From the NCBI GenBank assembly GCA_015055975.1, contig SVHF01000002.1:66225-101370 (forward strand): 35,146 bases of DNA. The letters are read 5' to 3'. Below the pieces are notes generated by a model. That model was not told the origin of the DNA and ran no database searches. It was given only the letters and a program-made list of their open reading frames with translations. Of this stretch, positions 17,276 through 24,679 are shown piece after piece. The translations under genes were made by a program, and so were the position numbers. This stretch comes from Clostridiales bacterium. Lineage in GTDB: Bacteria > Bacillota > Clostridia > Christensenellales > UBA3700. Position 1 is the first letter of the stretch. Every line of letters starts with the position of its first letter.

Positions 17276-18994
17276 ATGAAGAAACTTATTATAGTTCTAG
17301 CTTTAGTTGTGGTAATTATCACATCTTTAGTTTTATTTACAGCATGTAAGCCTGATTATAAAGACGGAGATAATTTGGTTTCGATTGCAAATAGTGCAAG
17401 AGGCCAAACTATGTTAGGCTTTGGTGCATCATCAGCTTGGTGGTCACAAATTATAGGTCAAGGTGCCAATAAAGATGAAGTTGCAAGATTATTATATGGC
17501 GATGATGGAATGGCACTTAACATCTATAGATACAACATTGGTGGTGGTTCTTTAGATATTGTTAACAAGGCAGTAACTGGAACATATGCAACATGTTGGG
17601 ATAATCAAGCAGCATTAAGTGGAGCAAACTATTATTGGGAATTAGATAGATTAACAGAATCATTCCTAATTGGAGAGAACTATACAGGATCAAATCATGC
17701 TGACCTTTTGGCTTATGTATCAAATGATGCAAATTATGACTTTACAAAAGATGCCGGCGCTCAAGCAATGCTAGAAGCATGTTATGCTCTTGGCAATATT
17801 AATGAAATCGTTTTATTTGTTAACTCACCACATTATTTAATGACAGCAAATGGAATGTGCAGATCAACGGATGGAGATGATAACGTAGATAATCTTCCAG
17901 AAGAGAATTATGATGTATTTGCAGAATATCTAATGCACATTGTTAAATATTTTGCCGTAACAAAAGGTTACCCAGTTAAATATCTAAGCCCAATCAATGA
18001 ACCAAATTGGGATTGGTCAGATTGGAAGCAAGAAGGTTGCCACTATGAACCAGCTTCAATGGCAGCTTGCTTAGATGTTGTTTATAAGAAATTAGCTGCA
18101 TTTAATGAAGCTAATGGTACAGCTATTGAGATTGATGGTTATGAATCTGGTAACTGGAGATGGAAAGGATCAAATAACAATCCATCATATAACCAACAAT
18201 ACATTGAAGAAATTCAACAAACAGACGCATATAAGACAATGGAGTTTTTGTCTTACCACTCATATTCAAATCCATACAAAAGATCAGATAGAGAAGACTT
18301 CATGAAAAAGAGTGCAAAATATAATATAAATGTTGGCATTTCTGAATATTGTCAAATGACAGCAGGAGTTGATTTAAATGAATTTGGGAATGCTCAATTA
18401 CTTGCTTTAGTTATGGCTTATGATATGTCTATTCTAAAGTCTAATGAATGGACATGGTGGATTGGCGTTTCAAATGAAACTACATATAATTACGAAGATG
18501 GTTTGATTTATACAAACTGGTGGTCAGATTTTGAAGACCCATTCTATAAGAATTATTATGGAGATAGATACACAGGAACAAAAGATTCAATTCGTGTTTC
18601 TCCAAGATATTATACAATGAAGCATTATGCAAACTTTGTTGATGCAGGAGATGTATATCTAGATTTAGATATTTCAAATACAAAATCAAATCTTGGAATT
18701 CATGTAACACAACAAGATAGTGATTTATTCTATGCATACAAAACAGCAGGCGGAGATAAGATGCCTTATTCGGATAAGATTTATAATGCATTCTTAAAAC
18801 CAGATGGAACTGTTGTTATTGTATATACAAACGTAGTTGAAGAACCAATCTTATTTACATTTGCAGATGAGTTCAAGACATTTGAAGCATATACATCAAC
18901 TTCTGGTAATTATTTCCAAAAGAGTGAAGGTAAGTTTGAACATACTTATACATTCCCAGGAAACTCAATCGTAACACTAGTTTTACATCCATAA
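17276..18994 (+). CDS. GH30 glycoside hydrolase lipoprotein
   Basis: A 572-residue secreted lipoprotein of glycoside hydrolase family 30 (signal peptide, LFTAC, lipidated Cys24). The barrel begins GFGASSAWWSQ, with RYNIGGGS in the usual place. The acid/base is Glu242 in PINEPNWDW and the nucleophile Glu357 in VGISEYCQM. The last 100 or so residues form the beta-sandwich typical of GH30 (YYTMKHYANFVDAG..., TFPGNSIVTLVL). Known GH30 activities include beta-1,6-galactanase, beta-glucanase and xylanase. The start resembles the beta-1,6-galactanase-like members, but this is a guess. An AAGGGG ribosome-binding site lies upstream in the end of the previous gene. It acts outside the cell, cutting polysaccharide beside the GH26 partner. 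Confidence 0.9.
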   Translation: MKKLIIVLALVVVIITSLVLFTACKPDYKDGDNLVSIANSARGQTMLGFGASSAWWSQIIGQGANKDEVARLLYGDDGMALNIYRYNIGGGSLDIVNKAVTGTYATCWDNQAALSGANYYWELDRLTESFLIGENYTGSNHADLLAYVSNDANYDFTKDAGAQAMLEACYALGNINEIVLFVNSPHYLMTANGMCRSTDGDDNVDNLPEENYDVFAEYLMHIVKYFAVTKGYPVKYLSPINEPNWDWSDWKQEGCHYEPASMAACLDVVYKKLAAFNEANGTAIEIDGYESGNWRWKGSNNNPSYNQQYIEEIQQTDAYKTMEFLSYHSYSNPYKRSDREDFMKKSAKYNINVGISEYCQMTAGVDLNEFGNAQLLALVMAYDMSILKSNEWTWWIGVSNETTYNYEDGLIYTNWWSDFEDPFYKNYYGDRYTGTKDSIRVSPRYYTMKHYANFVDAGDVYLDLDISNTKSNLGIHVTQQDSDLFYAYKTAGGDKMPYSDKIYNAFLKPDGTVVIVYTNVVEEPILFTFADEFKTFEAYTSTSGNYFQKSEGKFEHTYTFPGNSIVTLVLHP

Positions 18995-18997
18995 TTT

Positions 18998-20032
18998 ATG
19001 AATTTGAAAAAGATCATTGTCATAATCTCATTAATTGTAATGTTGATTTCATCGGCAGTGATCTTTTCTTCATGCAAAGATAAAGAAATCGTAGTTGAAA
19101 CAGACCTTTGTAATAAAAACGCAACTAAAGAGGCTATAAAGCTTTATGATTATCTAAAAAGCGTTTATGGGAAAAAGGTAATTTCAGGCCAACAAGAATC
19201 TACATGGACAGAAGCTGGCACTGAATACGAAATGGAATATATCCATGCTTTAACTGGTAAATATCCTGCCATTCGCGGATTAGATTTTATGAACGACGAT
19301 TTTGATGGCGTTGTAGAAAGATCTATTGATTGGTGGCAAAGAGGTGGCATTGTAACAATTTGTTGGCATTGCGGAAAGAATTTTACAGGTAATTACGATA
19401 ATTCAAAAAACGACGAAATAGAAAATTGGGACAAAGTCTTTGAAAAAGGAAGTGAAGAAAATTTATTGTTCACTCAAAATATGGATAAGGCAGGAGCCGC
19501 ATTAAAGAGATTGCAAGATGCAAATGTTCCTATCTTGTGGAGACCATTCCATGAATTTGATGGAGCTTGGTTTTGGTGGGGCAAAGGCGGAGAAAAGAAT
19601 TTTAAAAAGCTTTGGATATATATGTATGATCATTTCACAAATGATTTAGGCTTAAATAACCTTATCTGGGTTTTAGGATATAGCCATAACGGCAAAAATA
19701 TAAAGAGTTGGTATCCTGGAGATAAGTATTGCGATATAGTAGGTGCCGATTCTTATGAAGTTCCTCAAAATGGTCCAGAGAGAAATCTATATCTTGCAGT
19801 TAAATATGGCACAAACAAGAATAAGATGGAAGTAATGCATGAATGTGGTCAAATCCCAAGCATTACAGGCTTTAAAGATATCAAATGGGGATATTTTATG
19901 ACTTGGCATACAAAATGGTTAATATATGATGGAGATGAGAGCGTTCAATCATCAAACACAGATGAACACTTAATTGAAATCTATCAAGATGATTATGTTA
20001 TAACCCTTGAAGATATTCCTAATCTAAAATAG
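18998..20032 (+). CDS. GH26 endo-beta-mannanase-like lipoprotein
   Basis: A 344-residue secreted lipoprotein of glycoside hydrolase family 26 (signal peptide, IFSSC, lipidated Cys26). Family marks are KVISGQQE near the start, ICWHCG, acid/base Glu186 in WRPFHEFDGAWFWWG, and nucleophile Glu282 in VMHECGQIPS, where many members have SEFG or SEYG. GH26 enzymes mostly cut beta-1,4-mannan; some cut beta-glucans. It starts 3 bases after the GH30 stop with no visible ribosome-binding site, so it probably depends on coupled translation. It ends the operon before a strong terminator. The family is confident, the substrate less so. Confidence 0.9.
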   Translation: MNLKKIIVIISLIVMLISSAVIFSSCKDKEIVVETDLCNKNATKEAIKLYDYLKSVYGKKVISGQQESTWTEAGTEYEMEYIHALTGKYPAIRGLDFMNDDFDGVVERSIDWWQRGGIVTICWHCGKNFTGNYDNSKNDEIENWDKVFEKGSEENLLFTQNMDKAGAALKRLQDANVPILWRPFHEFDGAWFWWGKGGEKNFKKLWIYMYDHFTNDLGLNNLIWVLGYSHNGKNIKSWYPGDKYCDIVGADSYEVPQNGPERNLYLAVKYGTNKNKMEVMHECGQIPSITGFKDIKWGYFMTWHTKWLIYDGDESVQSSNTDEHLIEIYQDDYVITLEDIPNLK

Positions 20033-20051
20033 TTAATATAATATTTATATG

Positions 20052-20093
20052 TAGGCTCTTGAAATAAAAAATCAAGGGCCTAATTTTTTTTTT
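20052..20093 (+). terminator. Intrinsic terminator after the glycosidase operon
   Basis: TAGGCTCTTGA / TCAAGGGCCTA stem (one T-G pair) with an A-rich loop, followed by ten T. Confidence 0.92.
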
Positions 20094-20114
20094 AAAATAT
20101 TTTTTGAAAAACTG

Positions 20115-20143
20115 TTGACATTGTGTTTTTTACATTATATAAT
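20115..20143 (+). promoter_or_regulatory. Consensus promoter of the metY-cysK unit
   Basis: A perfect TTGACA (20115-20120), a 17-bp spacer and a perfect TATAAT (20138-20143). A fully consensus promoter needs control, which fits the palindrome and leader peptide just downstream. Confidence 0.88.
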
Positions 20144-20151
20144 CATATCAA

Positions 20152-20168
20152 CCTACTAGATAAGTAGG
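20152..20168 (+). promoter_or_regulatory. Candidate Rrf2 (CymR-like) operator upstream of metY
   Basis: Palindrome CCTACT-AGATA-AGTAGG, starting 9 bases after the -10 box, at the expected transcript start. A 17-bp sequence of the same layout lies 8 bases after the -10 box of the rrf2 gene. Binding here would block transcription. It could also form a 5'-end RNA hairpin. Confidence 0.6.
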
Positions 20169-20187
20169 CAAAAGGAAAGCAAAACAA

Positions 20188-20268
20188 ATGGCAGTAAACA
20201 ATTTAATCAATGAACTTAGACATAATTTCCGTTTTGGGCGAATGTGCAGCGATCGATGTTGTGCTTAG
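20188..20268 (+). CDS. Cysteine-containing leader peptide upstream of metY-cysK
   Basis: A 26-codon ORF between the promoter and metY: ATG at 20188, TAG at 20266-20268. It has an AAAGGAAAG ribosome-binding site about 10 bases upstream. The product is basic and ends RMCSDRCCA, with three Cys codons in the last six (TGC, then TGT TGT) just before the stop. Arg is read partly from CGA and CGT, although this genome mainly uses AGA. A short ORF loaded with codons for the operon's end product is the layout of amino-acid-sensing leader peptides, so slow decoding at Cys could report low cysteinyl-tRNA. It ends in a small hairpin, GTGC / GCAC, spanning the stop. I see no terminator after it, so control would be by translation or Rho. 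The reading frame is plain; the function is inferred. Confidence 0.65.
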   Translation: MAVNNLINELRHNFRFGRMCSDRCCA

Positions 20269-20273
20269 CACAT
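20243..20273 (+). repeat. Alternative hairpins at the end of the leader peptide
   Basis: TGTGC occurs at 20243-20247 and at 20260-20264, and either can pair with GCACA at 20268-20272. The two hairpins exclude each other, and one spans the tandem Cys codons, so ribosome position could decide which forms. Confidence 0.4.
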
Positions 20274-20329
20274 ATATGTTCAAAACAATTAATTCAATAT
20301 AAAAATAAAATTAAAAGGAGATTATAAAA

Positions 20330-21637
20330 ATGAGTAACATTAATAAGAAATATAAATTTGAAACATTACAATTACACGTAGGTCAAGAAAGTGCAGATCC
20401 TGCAACAGATGCAAGAGCAGTACCAATTTATTTAACATCATCATATGTATTCCATAATTCAAAGCATGCCGCAGATAGATTCGGTTTAAGAGATGCAGGA
20501 AACATTTATGGTAGATTAACAAACCCAACTCAAGGCGTATTAGAAGAACGTCTAGCTGCTCTAGAAGGTGGCGTTGCAGCCCTTGCTGTATCATCAGGCG
20601 CCGCAGCTATTACATATGCAATTTTAGCTCTAGCTGGAGCGGGTGATCATGTTGTAGCTTTAAACAACATCTACGGTGGTACATATAATTTACTAGCTCA
20701 CACATTAAAGATTTATGGAATTGACACAACATTTGTAAATCCAGATAATGTAGAAGATATTAAAGCAGCAATCAAAGATAATACAAAATTAGTATTTATT
20801 GAAACATTAGGTAACCCAAATTCTGATGTTGTAGATGTAGAAGCAATTGCAAAGATAGCTCATGATAACAAGATTCCACTTGTTGTAGATAACACATTCG
20901 GTACACCATATTTAATTAGACCAATCGAATTTGGTGCAGATATCGTAGTTCATTCAGCTACAAAGTTCATTATCGGACATGGAACAGGTCTTGGTGGTGT
21001 TATCGTAGATAGCGGTAAGTTTGATTGGAAAGCTTCTGGCAAGTTCTCAAAGCTTGTTGATCCAAACCCATCATATCACGGTGTATCATTCTATGATGCA
21101 GTTGGCCCAGCAGCATTTGTAACATATATTAGAGCAATTCTATTAAGAGATACAGGTGCAGCAATTTCTCCAGTAAACGCTTTCATAGCTTTACAAGGTG
21201 TTGAAACTTTATCATTAAGAGTTGAAAGACACGTAGAGAATGCTTTAAAGGTAGTTCAATTCTTGAACTCAAACCCACAAGTAGAAAAGGTACATCACCC
21301 ATCTATCACAAAGGATGCAAAACAAAAAGAACTATATGCTAAATATTTCCCAAACGGCGGTGGCTCGATCTTCACATTTGAGATTAAGGGCTCTGAAGAA
21401 AAGGCAAAGGCATTTATTGATAATCTAAAGATCTTCTCATTACTTGCAAACGTTGCAGATGTTAAATCTTTAGTTATTCACCCAGCTTCAACAACACACT
21501 CACAATTGAGCGATGAAGAATTAAATGAAAGCGGCATTTATAGAAACACAATCAGATTATCTATCGGTACAGAACATATTGATGATATTATTGATGATTT
21601 AAAAGATGCATTTGAAGCTGTAAAAGATATAAAATAG
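20330..21637 (+). CDS. metY: O-acetylhomoserine sulfhydrylase (PLP enzyme)
   Basis: A 435-residue cytoplasmic PLP enzyme of the Cys/Met metabolism family. It makes homocysteine (or methionine) from O-acetylhomoserine and sulfide or methanethiol. Typical features are the start FETLQLHVGQE, YGRLTNPTQ, SSGAAAITYAI and NTFGTPYLIRPIEFGADIVVHSATKF with the PLP-binding Lys212. Its length of about 430 and the insert IVDSGKFDW favour O-acetylhomoserine sulfhydrylase over the shorter cystathionine synthases. AAAAGGAG lies upstream of the ATG. cysK follows after 18 bases. Expression is probably set by the palindrome and leader peptide upstream. Confidence 0.95.
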   Translation: MSNINKKYKFETLQLHVGQESADPATDARAVPIYLTSSYVFHNSKHAADRFGLRDAGNIYGRLTNPTQGVLEERLAALEGGVAALAVSSGAAAITYAILALAGAGDHVVALNNIYGGTYNLLAHTLKIYGIDTTFVNPDNVEDIKAAIKDNTKLVFIETLGNPNSDVVDVEAIAKIAHDNKIPLVVDNTFGTPYLIRPIEFGADIVVHSATKFIIGHGTGLGGVIVDSGKFDWKASGKFSKLVDPNPSYHGVSFYDAVGPAAFVTYIRAILLRDTGAAISPVNAFIALQGVETLSLRVERHVENALKVVQFLNSNPQVEKVHHPSITKDAKQKELYAKYFPNGGGSIFTFEIKGSEEKAKAFIDNLKIFSLLANVADVKSLVIHPASTTHSQLSDEELNESGIYRNTIRLSIGTEHIDDIIDDLKDAFEAVKDIK

Positions 21638-21655
21638 TATACGGAGGATTTAAAA

Positions 21656-22588
21656 ATGGCAAATATATATACATCAGCAGATCAATTAATAGGACGTACT
21701 CCACTATTAGAATTAACAAATATTGAAAAGGCACTAAACTTAAAGGCAAAAATTATTGCTAAGTTAGAATATTTCAACCCAGCAGGTTCAGTTAAGGATA
21801 GAGTAGCAAAGTCTATCTTAGATGAAGCAGAAAAAGCTGGCAAATTAAACAAGGATACAACAATCATCGAGCCAACATCTGGTAACACTGGAATTGGACT
21901 TGCATCAGTTGCTGCAGCAAGAGGATATAAACTTATCATCGTTATGCCAGAAACAATGTCAGTAGAAAGAAGACAATTGATTAAAGCATATGGCGCAGAA
22001 TTAGTTTTAACAGAAGGCGCTAAGGGTATGAAGGGAGCTATTGCTAAGGCTGAAGAATTGGCTTCTCAAATCGACAATAGCATTATCGCTGGACAATTTG
22101 TTAACCCAGCAAATCCAAAGGCTCATAGAGAGCATACAGGCCCAGAAATCTATGAAGATACAGATGGCAAGGTTGACATCTTCGTAGCAGGTGTTGGAAC
22201 AGGTGGTACAGTTACAGGCGTTGGTGAATACTTAAAGTCTAAAAATCCTAACGTTAAAGTTGTAGCAGTTGAACCAGAATCATCAGCAGTATTATCTACA
22301 GGAGTTGCTGGTCCACATAAGATTCAAGGTATCGGTGCAGGATTCGTTCCAGATGTATTGAATACAAAAATCTATGATGAAATCATTCCAGTATCTAATG
22401 AAGATGCATTTAAAAATGGTAAGCTAGTTGGTAGAAAAGAAGGCGTATTAGTTGGTATTTCTTCTGGTGCTGCATTAACAGCTGCAATCAAGCTTGCTGA
22501 ACGTTCAGAAAATGCTGGAAAGAATATTGTAGTTCTTCTACCAGATACAGGAGATAGATATTTATCTACACCTTTATTTGAGGATTAA
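21656..22588 (+). CDS. cysK: Cysteine synthase A
   Basis: A 310-residue PLP enzyme that makes cysteine from O-acetylserine and sulfide. It has the PLP Lys47 in [11 protein letters not shown], the substrate loop [10 protein letters not shown] (Ser75-Gly79), the phosphate-binding [10 protein letters not shown], and the C-terminal SSGAALTAA and [13 protein letters not shown]. An ACGGAGG ribosome-binding site precedes the ATG. It is cotranscribed with metY and ends shortly before the rrf2 promoter. The two enzymes share sulfide as substrate, so the operon handles sulfide assimilation into both amino acids. Confidence 0.97.
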   Translation: MANIYTSADQLIGRTPLLELTNIEKALNLKAKIIAKLEYFNPAGSVKDRVAKSILDEAEKAGKLNKDTTIIEPTSGNTGIGLASVAAARGYKLIIVMPETMSVERRQLIKAYGAELVLTEGAKGMKGAIAKAEELASQIDNSIIAGQFVNPANPKAHREHTGPEIYEDTDGKVDIFVAGVGTGGTVTGVGEYLKSKNPNVKVVAVEPESSAVLSTGVAGPHKIQGIGAGFVPDVLNTKIYDEIIPVSNEDAFKNGKLVGRKEGVLVGISSGAALTAAIKLAERSENAGKNIVVLLPDTGDRYLSTPLFED

Positions 22589-22618
22589 TTGCAATACGTA
22601 ATGAAAAAATGATATAAT
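22589..22618 (+). promoter_or_regulatory. Extended -10 promoter of rrf2
   Basis: TTGCAA (22589-22594), an 18-bp spacer and TATAAT (22613-22618) with TGA directly before it. The -35 starts at the base after the cysK stop. Confidence 0.75.
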
Positions 22619-22657
22619 TCACTTGCCCACCAGTTTGATAGGCAAGTGAATTTTTTT
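22617..22657 (+). terminator. Hairpin ending metY-cysK and overlapping the rrf2 promoter
   Basis: Perfect 11-bp stem ATTCACTTGCC / GGCAAGTGAAT with a 13-base loop, then eight T. It ends the cysK transcript, but its left arm overlaps the rrf2 -10 box, and the rrf2 transcript would start inside it. Confidence 0.8.
22626..22642 (+). promoter_or_regulatory. Candidate Rrf2 operator at its own promoter
   Basis: CCCACCAGTTTGATAGG matches the metY palindrome at 10 of 17 positions, including CC-A-C-AG at the left and TAGG at the right. It begins 8 bases after the -10 box, against 9 at metY. This would give autoregulation. Confidence 0.45.
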
Positions 22658-22668
22658 TGAGGTAAATT

Positions 22669-23097
22669 ATGAAAATATCGACAAGAGGAAGATACGCATT
22701 AAGAGTTATGATAGACTTGGCAGAGCATTTTAATGGGACATATATTCCATTAAAGGAAATTGCTGAACGCCAAGAAATCTCACAAAAATACATTGAAGGG
22801 ATTATGACTGACCTTTCTAAAAAGCATTTTGTTGATGCATTGCACGGAAAGGGTGGTGGCTACAAATTAAATAAGGCTCCACAAGATTATACGGTTAGAG
22901 AAATATTATTATCTACAGAGGTTTCTTTGGAACCAATTTCATGTTTAGAAGAAGGAGCTCCTCCATGTCCAAGAGCAGCAACATGTAGAACTTTGAACAT
23001 GTGGAAGAGTTTTTCAAAGCTTGTTAACGATTATTTTGAAGGAATTACGCTTGCAGATTTAATTAATGCTCCACTAGAAGATAATTACATAATATAA
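22669..23097 (+). CDS. Rrf2-family regulator (CymR/IscR-like)
   Basis: A 142-residue winged-helix DNA-binding regulator. The start MKISTRGRYALRVMIDLAEH, then PLKEIAERQEISQKYIEGIM and GKGGGYKLNKAPQDYTVREIL are the family pattern. Three Cys residues, 92, 100 and 106, lie in a SCLEEGAPPCPRAATCRT segment, like the Fe-S-binding Cys triplet of IscR, though spacing is C-x7-C-x5-C rather than the E. coli C-x5-C-x5-C. CymR proteins control cysteine genes together with cysteine synthase, and this one sits directly after cysK. GAGG precedes the ATG. It is probably the regulator of metY-cysK and of itself; whether the signal is O-acetylserine/CysK or an Fe-S cluster cannot be seen. Confidence 0.92.
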   Translation: MKISTRGRYALRVMIDLAEHFNGTYIPLKEIAERQEISQKYIEGIMTDLSKKHFVDALHGKGGGYKLNKAPQDYTVREILLSTEVSLEPISCLEEGAPPCPRAATCRTLNMWKSFSKLVNDYFEGITLADLINAPLEDNYII

Positions 23098-23241
23098 TGT
23101 AAAAGTAGGGTGTAAATAGGCAAGAATAGTGCTTTTTTTCGAAAAAGAAACCAATAGTTGCGTAAATTCAAACTAGATTAGGTGGTTAGCAACCGAGTGC
23201 TACTGGTAAATTAGAATTGAAAAAAGCAGGAGGTAAGCGTT
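23098..23241 (+). other. Intergenic region with a possible structured leader
   Basis: No gene. Nested pairing can close 23167-23221: TTCAA (23167) with TTGAA (23217), CTA with TAG, and inside it TAGCA (23187) with TGCTA (23198). GTAAATT occurs twice (23162 and 23206). It lies just before the XRE gene's ribosome-binding site AGGAGGT. I match it to no known riboswitch. Confidence 0.35.
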
Positions 23242-23943
23242 ATGAATATAGAAATCGCTAACAGATTACAAAAATTAAGAAAAGAAAATGGATACTCTCA
23301 AGAAGAACTAGCAGATAAGCTAGGTATTTCAAGACAAGCTGTATCTAAATGGGAAAGAGCAGAATCTTCTCCAGATACAGATAATTTAATAGTTTTAGCA
23401 AGATTATATAATGTATCTTTAGATGACTTATTAAAAGATACTGAATCAGATCAAGAAATTAGAGATAGAGTTCAAGATAGACGAAATGATGATATTGAAA
23501 AAGATACTATCATATTAACAGATGATGAAGGTCAAACTCTAAAGATTAAAGATGGTCATATTCAAGCTTTTAATAAAGATGGCTCTGAACATAAGATAGA
23601 TAAGAAAAAACAAATCCTTGTAAGCGTTGCTGATGGCGTTGTTGCGCTATTAACATTAATAGGTTTTCTAGTTTGGGGAATGTGTTTTGATGGATGGGAG
23701 ATTAGTTGGACTCTTTGGGTATTAATGCCAGCTGTTATGAGTATCTTCCAAGCTATTGCATATAAGCAATTAACTCAATTTGTATGGCCATGCTTAGTTA
23801 CATTTATATATTTGTTTATTGGCATGAAATACGGTTTATGGCATCCATATTGGTTCTTGTTTATAACAATTCCAATCTATTATATAATTGCAGATCCAAT
23901 CGATAAATATGTGTTTAAAACAAAAGATATAAATGAAGATTAA
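23242..23943 (+). CDS. XRE-family regulator with membrane domain
   Basis: A 233-residue protein with a Cro/C1-type helix-turn-helix at about residues 7-62 (SQEELADKLGISRQAVSKWERAES in two parts, then LIVLARLYNVSLDDLL). A charged linker rich in Asp/Glu/Lys follows to about 125, then about four hydrophobic segments to 215. Membrane-bound XRE proteins of this type are common in Clostridia and often answer envelope or antibiotic stress, but the signal here is unknown. A strong AGGAGG site precedes the ATG. It is monocistronic with its own terminator. Confidence 0.88.
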   Translation: MNIEIANRLQKLRKENGYSQEELADKLGISRQAVSKWERAESSPDTDNLIVLARLYNVSLDDLLKDTESDQEIRDRVQDRRNDDIEKDTIILTDDEGQTLKIKDGHIQAFNKDGSEHKIDKKKQILVSVADGVVALLTLIGFLVWGMCFDGWEISWTLWVLMPAVMSIFQAIAYKQLTQFVWPCLVTFIYLFIGMKYGLWHPYWFLFITIPIYYIIADPIDKYVFKTKDINED

Positions 23944-23967
23944 TTAGTTAAATTACAAATATAATAG

Positions 23968-24010
23968 TTAGCCGGGCAAAGATTGATAGTTTTGACCGGC
24001 TAATTTGTTT
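23968..24010 (+). terminator. Intrinsic terminator after the XRE regulator
   Basis: TTAGCCGG / CCGGCTAA stem with a 20-base loop, followed by a T-rich run. Confidence 0.82.
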
Positions 24011-24112
24011 GTTGCAGTTTTGTTGCATTTGGTGTTTTATAATATAAATAGTTAGTTCTATTTGGTTATATGCGAACCATTAATCGCATAAATAAATTAA
24101 TCGAGGGGCATC

Positions 24113-24535
24113 ATGAAAAAAATCGCATTATTATTAGTAGTAGTTTTAGTTTTAGCTTCTATGTCAGTATTGCTATTTGCATGTAGTGCAAAAGTAGCAG
24201 GCAAGACTTATGTGTTAGAGTCAGTTGAGGTAACATGTGATGAGGCATCAGAAGAAATAATTGCTCAAGCAAAATCAACACTAGAAAATCAATATAAGAA
24301 CGCTGAACTTATTTTTAACAAAGACGGCACAATGATTTTAAAGAGTGGTGAATTAGAACAAAAGAGCTATTATAAGCAAGTAAAGAATAACATCTATACA
24401 TCAACAACTGAAGATGTAAAAACAGATGGAACACCAACTTTAGTTGTAGAAGGCAAAAAGCTAGTTTGGTCTATGACACAAACAGTTGCATCATATACAT
24501 TTAATGCAAAAATTACTGTTGTAGAAAAGAAATAA
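24113..24535 (+). CDS. Small lipocalin-like lipoprotein
   Basis: A 140-residue lipoprotein (signal peptide, LFAC, lipidated Cys24). The mature part begins AGKTYVLESVEV and runs as alternating beta strands (AELIFNKDGTMILKSG, YKQVKNNIYTST, GKKLVWSM, YTFNAKITVVEK), the shape of small lipocalin-like proteins in gut Firmicutes. Those are mostly of unknown function, and no ligand residues can be assigned. A GAGGGG ribosome-binding site precedes the ATG. A TATAAT at 24038 may be its -10, but no -35 is at a good distance. It is monocistronic. Confidence 0.78.
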   Translation: MKKIALLLVVVLVLASMSVLLFACSAKVAGKTYVLESVEVTCDEASEEIIAQAKSTLENQYKNAELIFNKDGTMILKSGELEQKSYYKQVKNNIYTSTTEDVKTDGTPTLVVEGKKLVWSMTQTVASYTFNAKITVVEKK

Positions 24536-24561
24536 CGTAAAGTTATTAAACAAAGAAAATG

Positions 24562-24591
24562 AATTAAGGCTGGTGACAGCCTTAATTTTTT
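24562..24591 (+). terminator. Intrinsic terminator after the small lipoprotein
   Basis: Perfect 11-bp stem AATTAAGGCTG / CAGCCTTAATT with a GTGA loop, followed by T. Confidence 0.92.
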
Positions 24592-24679
24592 GCCCTAACA
24601 TCTATAAAAAATGTCAATATATATTTTTATTTGAAAATATTATATAATATATAGGAGAGCAAAAATTAAGGAGGTATTT

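Noticed and set aside
20144..20329. T-box or SAM riboswitch in the metY leader
   Set aside because: No T-box sequence, no specifier-loop layout, no terminator/antiterminator, and no SAM-riboswitch core is visible.
24023..24043. TTGCAT/TATAAT promoter before the small lipoprotein
   Set aside because: The spacer is only 9 bp, and the alternative TTGCAG gives 20 bp; neither is a normal promoter, so only the -10 is mentioned.
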